From positions 62,001 to 126,000 of the forward strand of contig CAWHDV010000019.1 of assembly GCA_963828185.1 (NCBI GenBank): DNA of 64,000 nucleotides, given 5' to 3'. Positions 59,231 through 64,000 of the stretch are shown in pieces. Origin of the DNA: Rhodoblastus sp963828185. GTDB taxonomy: Bacteria; Pseudomonadota; Alphaproteobacteria; Rhizobiales; Beijerinckiaceae. Under the pieces are notes generated by a model, which searched no databases, was not told the DNA's origin, and saw only the letters and a list, made by a program, of their open reading frames with translations. Numbering within the stretch: the first letter of the stretch is position 1; every line of letters starts with the position of its first letter. A program made the translations under genes and the position numbers.

Positions 59231-60334
59231 ATGTCTGAGATTTCCGGTCTTTTCCCATCCCTGGCGGCTTCCGGCGCGGTCGCCGCCGAGCGCGCGATCG
59301 CCGAATTGCGCGCTGCGCGGCCGATCGTCGTCAGCGAAGGCGCGAGCCGGCTTTTGGTGTTTCCGGCCGAAAATCTCGACGAAGCCTCGGCCGCCGCGCT
59401 CGATTCGCTGGCGTCGGGGCGGGCCAATCTTGTCTTGTCGGCGCAGCGCCTGCGGCGCCTCGGCGTCGAGCACGACGGTCCCGGCCTCATCGCCTTGCCG
59501 AAAATCGACCTTGACCGGATCGCCGCCCTGCTGGCAGAGCAGGACGCGCGCATCGACGCGCCGGTGGCCAATCCCGGACCGGCGGAAGAGGCGGCGCTCG
59601 ACATCCTGCGCCTCGCCCATCTGCTGCCCGGCGCGGTGCTGGCGCCGGCGCAAGGCCCCATGCCGGAGCTGCAGGAGGTGTCGGGCCGCGACATCAGGGT
59701 TTTCAGGGCGAAAAAGATCCTGTCGCTGCATCTGGTCGGGCGCGCGCCCGTGCCGCTCGAAGGCGCGCCGCAATCGGAAATCGCCGTCTTTCGCGGCGGC
59801 GAAGGCTTGCGCGACCAGGCGGCGGTGATCGTCGGACATCCCGATCTGGCCGGCCCTGTCGCGGTGCGGCTGCATTCCGCCTGCCTCACCGGCGACCTGT
59901 TCGGCTCGCTGAAATGCGACTGCGGCGACCAGCTGCGCCATACCGCCCGCTACATGGCGGAAAACGGCGGCGGCGTGATCCTTTATCTCGACCAGGAAGG
60001 GCGCGGCAACGGCCTGGCCAACAAGGTCCGCGCCTACCGCTTGCAGGCGCAGGGCCACGACACCTACGACGCCGATGAAATCCTCGGCTTCGGCCTCGAC
60101 CAGCGCCGCTTCGGCTATGCCGCGCGCATGCTCGACCTGCTCGGCGTAACGCGGGTGAAGCTGATGACCAACAACCCGGCCAAGATCGAGGCGCTGCGCG
60201 CCGCCGGGCTGGATGTCACCGACCAGCGCATCCAGGGGCGGCCGACGCCGCAGAACATCCACTATCTCGCCACCAAACGCGACAGGGCAGGCCATTTCCT
60301 AGATGTCGACATACCCCCGCCCGGCGGCGCCTGA
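59231..60334 (+). CDS. ribA: GTP cyclohydrolase II with degenerate DHBP-synthase-like N-domain
   Basis: A 367-residue enzyme. The C-terminal half (about 170-367) is GTP cyclohydrolase II, the first step of riboflavin synthesis: zinc-site Cys in 'CLTGDLFGSLKCDCGDQ' (~218), 'ILYLDQEGRGNGLANKVRAY' (~244) and 'LMTNNPAKIEALRAAG'. The N-terminal half ('AIAELRAARPIVV', 'ANLVLSAQRLRRLG') looks like a remnant of RibB (3,4-dihydroxy-2-butanone-4-phosphate synthase) without its acidic active-site loop (RENEGD). Its last 32 bases overlap the following gene. Confidence 0.94.
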   Translation: MSEISGLFPSLAASGAVAAERAIAELRAARPIVVSEGASRLLVFPAENLDEASAAALDSLASGRANLVLSAQRLRRLGVEHDGPGLIALPKIDLDRIAALLAEQDARIDAPVANPGPAEEAALDILRLAHLLPGAVLAPAQGPMPELQEVSGRDIRVFRAKKILSLHLVGRAPVPLEGAPQSEIAVFRGGEGLRDQAAVIVGHPDLAGPVAVRLHSACLTGDLFGSLKCDCGDQLRHTARYMAENGGGVILYLDQEGRGNGLANKVRAYRLQAQGHDTYDADEILGFGLDQRRFGYAARMLDLLGVTRVKLMTNNPAKIEALRAAGLDVTDQRIQGRPTPQNIHYLATKRDRAGHFLDVDIPPPGGA

Positions 60335-62687
60335 ATCACTCTGGATTTTCCGGCTTTCCCTGTTCCTGTTCGTCCTCGCCAGCCTCTACCTCGCGTGGCC
60401 GTGGCTGTCGGGGCAGGTGACGATTCCCTGGGATTCCAAGGCCGGTTTCCAGCCGCAACTCTCCTTCCTCGCCCACGCCCTGCATGACGGCCAGTCGCCG
60501 TTCTGGACGCCGAACGTGTTCGCGGGCATGCCGCAGGTCGCCGACCCGCAATCGCTGATCTTTTCGCCGCCCTATTTCCTGCTCGCCTGGCTCGTGCGGG
60601 AGCCGACGTTCCAGCAGGCCGACGCGACGGCCTTCGCCATGCTGACGCTCGGCGGCATCGGCTGGATGCTGTATTTCCGCGATCGCGGCTGGCGCGCCGC
60701 CGGCGGACTGGTCGCGGCGCTCGCCTTCGCCTATGGCGGCTCGGCCGCCTGGCGCATCCAGCACACCGGTCAGATCCTGAGCCTGTCGTGGTTTCCGCTC
60801 ACCTTCTGGGCGCTCAACCGCGCGCTCGACCGCGCTTCGCTGGCGTGGGGCGCGCTGGCCGGGCTGTTGGGCGCCTTCATGGTGCTCGGCCGCGATCAGG
60901 TCGCCTGGCTGTTCGTGTTCGCCTTGACCATTTTCGTGATCTGGCGGCTGTTCGCCCCGCCGGAGACCGACCAGCACGATTTTTCCGCGCGTTTGCGACG
61001 CCTTGTCGCGCCCTTGTCCGGCGGCTTCGCTGTCGGCCTGGCCGTCGCCGGGCCGCCGCTGTTGTGGACGATCGCCCTGGCGCGGCAGTCCAACCGCGCC
61101 GAAATCACCCTTGAAGGGGCCTTGCGCGGCTCGCTGCATCCGGCCTCGCTGCTCACCGCGCTGGTCGCCAATCTTTACGGCGTTCACGGCGCGCAATCGC
61201 AATTCTGGGGGCCGCCGTCGCCCGGCTGGGGCGAAACCGGCCTCTATGTCGCGCGCAACATGACCGAAATCTATTTCGGCGCGCTGCCGGTCATAGCCCT
61301 TCTGGCCCTGGGCTTCGCGCGCGGCTGGGTTTTCGCCCGGCCGATGCGCTTTTTTTCAGCCTTCGCGCTCGCCTTGGCTGTCTACGCCCTGGGCAAGTAT
61401 ACGCCGGTCTTCGCCGGCCTTTTCAGCGTGCCGGGCGCCAGCATGTTCCGCCGCCCGGCCGACGCCACCTTTCCGCTCGCCGCCTTTGCCAGCGTGATCG
61501 GCGGCTATTGCGTCAGCCGCGCCCTCGACGCGCCGCCCGACGCATTGCGGCAGAAAATCGGCTGGGCGCTGGTCGGCGCTCTCTATCTTGTCTGCCTCGG
61601 CGTCGCCATGTCCAAGGGCCATTTGCGCGGCGCGCTGCCGGCGATCGGCTTTTCGGCGATTTTTTCCGGCCTGTCGCTGCTCTTGCTTTTCCACGCGCCC
61701 CGCTGGCGGGAACGGCCGGCGCGGGCCATCGCCCTTTTCGGCCTGCTGCTGACGTTCGACCTGTCGCTCAACAATGCGCCCAACCAGTCCACCGGCCTGC
61801 CGCCGCAGGCCTATGACATCCTGCGCGAAAACACCCGCAACGACACCATCGTCTTCCTCAAGCAAAAGCTCGCCGACAACCACGAGCCGGATCGGCGCGA
61901 CCGGGTGGAGCTGGCGGGCATCGGTTTCCATTGGCCCAACGCCGGGCTGACGCATGGTTTCGACGTCGACCTCGGCTACAATCCGATCAGGCTGCAGCTC
62001 TTCGTCGACGCCACTCACGCCATCGACCATGTCGCGCTGCCGGAACAGCGGGTGTTTTCGCCGGCCTTTCCCTCCTATAAGTCGCCCATGGCCAATTTGA
62101 TGGGCCTGCGCTGGATCGCCACCGGCGTTCCGGCCGAGGAGATCGACAGGACGCTGAAGCCGGGCGACCTGCCTTTGGCCGAGCGGACCGCCGACGCCTA
62201 TATTTATGAAAACAGGGACGCCTTGCCGCGCGTCCTGCTGCCGGGCCGCGCGCTGGTTGCGGATTTCGCGAAAATCATCACCTCCGGCGGCATGCCGGCC
62301 ATCGATTATCGCCGGAACCTGCTGCTCGACCGCACAACCTGCGCCGCCCGCCCGCAATTGCGCTGCGCCGACGCCGCCGAAGCCGCATACCCGGCGACGT
62401 CCGGCGAGGCCGGAACCGCGAAAATCCTGCGCTACGACAACACCCTGGTCGATATCGAGGCGCAGGCGCCGGCGCATGGCGGCTTTCTCGTGCTCAACGA
62501 TGTCTGGCAGGACTGGCAGCACGCCTATGTCGATGGCGTCGAAGTCCCCGTTCTCAAGGCGAACCTGATGTTCCGCGCCGTGCCGCTGTCGCCCGGCCCG
62601 CACCGCGTGCGCTTTCGCTTCGAGCCGATCAAGGGCTTGTTGCAGTTCTGGCCGTGGCGTCACACGAAAGCGACCCCGGCTCCTTGA
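60303..62687 (+). CDS. YfhO-type polytopic membrane protein
   Basis: A 794-residue membrane protein with about twelve to fourteen helices in the first 500 residues ('LFLFVLASLYLAWPWLSG' ~20; 'GLAVAGPPLLWTIALA'; 'VIGGYCVSRALDAPPDA') and a soluble C-terminal domain (about 510-794, 'HGGFLVLNDVWQDWQHAYVDG', ending in a beta-rich region). This is the YfhO/GT-C-like glycosyltransferase layout. In Bacillus YfhO glycosylates lipoteichoic acid; here a sugar transfer in the periplasm is plausible but unproven. Its ATG lies 32 bases inside ribA, so the two are co-transcribed. Confidence 0.88.
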   Translation: MSTYPRPAAPESLWIFRLSLFLFVLASLYLAWPWLSGQVTIPWDSKAGFQPQLSFLAHALHDGQSPFWTPNVFAGMPQVADPQSLIFSPPYFLLAWLVREPTFQQADATAFAMLTLGGIGWMLYFRDRGWRAAGGLVAALAFAYGGSAAWRIQHTGQILSLSWFPLTFWALNRALDRASLAWGALAGLLGAFMVLGRDQVAWLFVFALTIFVIWRLFAPPETDQHDFSARLRRLVAPLSGGFAVGLAVAGPPLLWTIALARQSNRAEITLEGALRGSLHPASLLTALVANLYGVHGAQSQFWGPPSPGWGETGLYVARNMTEIYFGALPVIALLALGFARGWVFARPMRFFSAFALALAVYALGKYTPVFAGLFSVPGASMFRRPADATFPLAAFASVIGGYCVSRALDAPPDALRQKIGWALVGALYLVCLGVAMSKGHLRGALPAIGFSAIFSGLSLLLLFHAPRWRERPARAIALFGLLLTFDLSLNNAPNQSTGLPPQAYDILRENTRNDTIVFLKQKLADNHEPDRRDRVELAGIGFHWPNAGLTHGFDVDLGYNPIRLQLFVDATHAIDHVALPEQRVFSPAFPSYKSPMANLMGLRWIATGVPAEEIDRTLKPGDLPLAERTADAYIYENRDALPRVLLPGRALVADFAKIITSGGMPAIDYRRNLLLDRTTCAARPQLRCADAAEAAYPATSGEAGTAKILRYDNTLVDIEAQAPAHGGFLVLNDVWQDWQHAYVDGVEVPVLKANLMFRAVPLSPGPHRVRFRFEPIKGLLQFWPWRHTKATPAP

Positions 62688-62884
62688 GCGCCAGGACGTG
62701 TCGGCGTTGCGACGCGGGCTGTCCGAGCCTGTCGCTTTCGTTTCCCATTTGGCCCGGCCGCAACAAATTGTCCTGCCGGACGCGGTCGGCGTCGCAAATC
62801 CAGCTCGTTATTATCGGGCACGGCTCTTGCTGCCCGGAGGCGGGAGCAAACGCGGCTTCGCTTAATTCCTTCGGGAGAGGTTTC

Positions 62885-63289
62885 ATGGCCAATGTGACAT
62901 TTTCTTCGCCGTCCCTTTCGCGCGACGTGACCGTCTATGCGGTGGCGGGCGATTGCGGCACGCTTCTTTCCCTCGCCAAGGAAAACAAGATTCCCATTCC
63001 CTTCGATTGCCAGGATGGCGAATGCGGCTCTTGCCTGGTCGAGGTTTCGGTCCTGAGCCGGAAGCCGCACGCCATCATGCTCACCGACAAGGAAAAGGAA
63101 ATGCTGAAGCAACTCGGCAAGATCTCCAAGGCGGAGGTTGTCGACGCCGAGGTCAACGACATGCCGCCGCATTTCCGTCTGGCCTGCCAGTACATCATTC
63201 GCGACGAGGACATCCTCGTGAAGTTTTCGGGCGATGAAACCGTGCCGGTCAAGCAGCAGAAGTCGAAGTCGCACGCCAGGCTCGACTAA
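62885..63289 (+). CDS. 2Fe-2S ferredoxin
   Basis: A 134-residue plant-type ferredoxin. The cluster ligands are visible in 'FDCQDGECGSCLVEV' (Cys-x5-Cys-x2-Cys, ~40-48) with the fourth Cys in 'LACQYI' (~99). A low-potential carrier of this size often serves oxygenases, hydroxylases or nitrogenase; the window gives no partner. A strong GGGAGAGG site precedes the ATG; the frame is open upstream to 62654, but that part does not look like a ferredoxin. Confidence 0.9.
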   Translation: MANVTFSSPSLSRDVTVYAVAGDCGTLLSLAKENKIPIPFDCQDGECGSCLVEVSVLSRKPHAIMLTDKEKEMLKQLGKISKAEVVDAEVNDMPPHFRLACQYIIRDEDILVKFSGDETVPVKQQKSKSHARLD

Positions 63290-63477
63290 ATCGGCGCACG
63301 GTTTCAACGGGATCGATAGATGGCGCGCGCGGGTTCTTGACGGAATCCGCGCTTTTCGCTGTGCCTGCGCAGGTCCACGTGGAGGTCCTGACTTGCCGTA
63401 GGCGGATTGGCGCCGTAAATGAGCGCTTCGAACATACGGCTGCCGATCAGCCCGCGGCAGCGTCAGCGATGGAACGC

Positions 63478-64000
63478 ATGGGGAGCGAAAACGAGGGTGA
63501 AGCCGACGTGGTAGACCTGCCGCCGGCGGAATCCGGATCAACTCCTCACCGCGAAGAAACTGATCGGGCGTTGGCCCGGCGGCGCAAGCTGTGGGCGCGC
63601 TTGGGGGCGTCGGCCAGCCTGATCCTCGTCGCCCTGGCGTTTTTTGTCCTCTCCCGCACCGTGGCCCATCTCGACATCGGCCAGTTGCGCGCGGCCCTCG
63701 CCGCGACGTCCAGGCGCCAGATCGCCCTCGGCCTGCTGTTCACCGCGCTGTCTTACCTGATGCTGACGGGCTATGACGCTTTGGCCCTGCATCAGCTGAA
63801 GCTGCGCGTGCCCTACCGCACCACGGCGCTCGGCTCGTTCGCCTCCTATGCCGTGTCCTTCACGCTGGGGTTTCCGATCTTCACCGGCGGCACGGTGCGC
63901 TACTGGATCTATTCGCGCGCCGGCGTGCGTCCGGGCAAGATCGCCAGCCTGACCGTCGTCGCCGGCGTGACCTTCTGGCTCGGCATGGCCGTGGTCATCG
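63478..64000 (+). CDS. MprF/YbhN-type (UPF0104) membrane protein, 5' part only
   Basis: This frame runs off the window end. About 24 polar residues are followed by helices ('LGASASLILVALAFFVLSRTVAHLD', 'QIALGLLFTALSYLMLTGYDALAL', 'GSFASYAVSFTLGFPIFTGGTVRYWIYSRAGV') that match the flippase-like N-domain of MprF/YbhN proteins, including the conserved 'GGTVRYWIY' segment. If a synthase domain follows downstream it would be a phosphatidylglycerol lysyl/alanyl-transferase involved in cationic peptide resistance. ATG at 63478 (GGAAC five bases upstream) or at 63469 could be the start. 63290-63468 holds no gene. Confidence 0.85.
   Translation, partial: MGSENEGEADVVDLPPAESGSTPHREETDRALARRRKLWARLGASASLILVALAFFVLSRTVAHLDIGQLRAALAATSRRQIALGLLFTALSYLMLTGYDALALHQLKLRVPYRTTALGSFASYAVSFTLGFPIFTGGTVRYWIYSRAGVRPGKIASLTVVAGVTFWLGMAVVI

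Noticed and set aside
1..64000. tRNA or rRNA genes, insertion sequences, integrase or prophage
   Set aside because: No TpsiC-loop-like GTTCGAATC blocks, no transposase or integrase frames and no phage structural genes were seen by eye; the 'phage holin' protein at 582 is a chromosomal family.

Overview
The window is high-GC DNA that reads like the chromosome of an alphaproteobacterium of the order Hyphomicrobiales (Rhizobiales), most plausibly the Methylocystaceae/Beijerinckiaceae side. That placement is an inference from gene content: an Omp25-like porin, separate petA-petB-petC genes, CobC/CbiB, the DUF1285-Nudix-small membrane protein-CCA transferase order, DUF2852, DUF2158, DUF1624, Hint_2 proteins and a KGG-repeat protein. 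No tRNA, rRNA, CRISPR array, insertion sequence, integrase or phage module was found by eye, so this is core or near-core chromosome with a few accessory-looking loci.

Layout. 1-5997: end of leuA, two small membrane-linked proteins, two receiver-like regulatory proteins whose phospho-acceptor Asp appears to be replaced, and divergent cobC/cbiB whose ATG codons share one CATG. 6196-16000: an accessory-looking block with a 1481-residue ParB-like/PATR-repeat/Hint protein and, on the other strand, three exported proteins (RoxA-like dihaem cytochrome, catalase-like haem protein, and a TRAP-binding-protein/alpha-beta-hydrolase fusion). 16198-25691: ferritin-like protein, globin-coupled chemoreceptor, prfC, a GT26 glycosyltransferase, a secreted protein of unknown function, RNase T2, rlmJ, a cold-shock protein, a GST and an outer-membrane porin. 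25980-36111: the DUF1285-Nudix-CCA minus-strand cluster, divergent from a tightly coupled MoxR-DUF58-DUF4159-membrane-protein operon. 36173-48880: SH3-like secreted protein, GNAT enzyme, cytochrome c, recQ, an RpfF-like crotonase (possible DSF signal synthase), an untracked 27-codon membrane peptide gene with its own terminator, a TetR regulator next to a strong operator-like palindrome, DUF2852, a membrane-anchored CrtISO-like oxidoreductase, an extensin-like lipoprotein and a second Hint protein. 48887-64000: DUF2158, trmL-hemF, petABC, a KGG protein, fumC, a DUF1624 gene broken by a frameshift, an exported protein of unknown function, an ArsB-like permease, ribA overlapping a YfhO-type membrane protein, a 2Fe-2S ferredoxin, and the start of an MprF/YbhN-type membrane protein cut by the window end.

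Functional links: petABC forms the bc1 complex that could reduce the nearby c-type cytochrome. hemF supplies haem to the many haem proteins here (bc1, cytochrome c, globin sensor, catalase-like and RoxA-like proteins). cobC and cbiB act at adjacent steps of cobalamin side-chain attachment. The MoxR operon resembles chaperone/envelope-maintenance systems. The most unusual items are the ParB-like/PATR/Hint mosaic, the TRAP/hydrolase fusion, the 27-residue peptide gene, the RpfF-like enzyme, and several young tandem repeats placed exactly at gene junctions.
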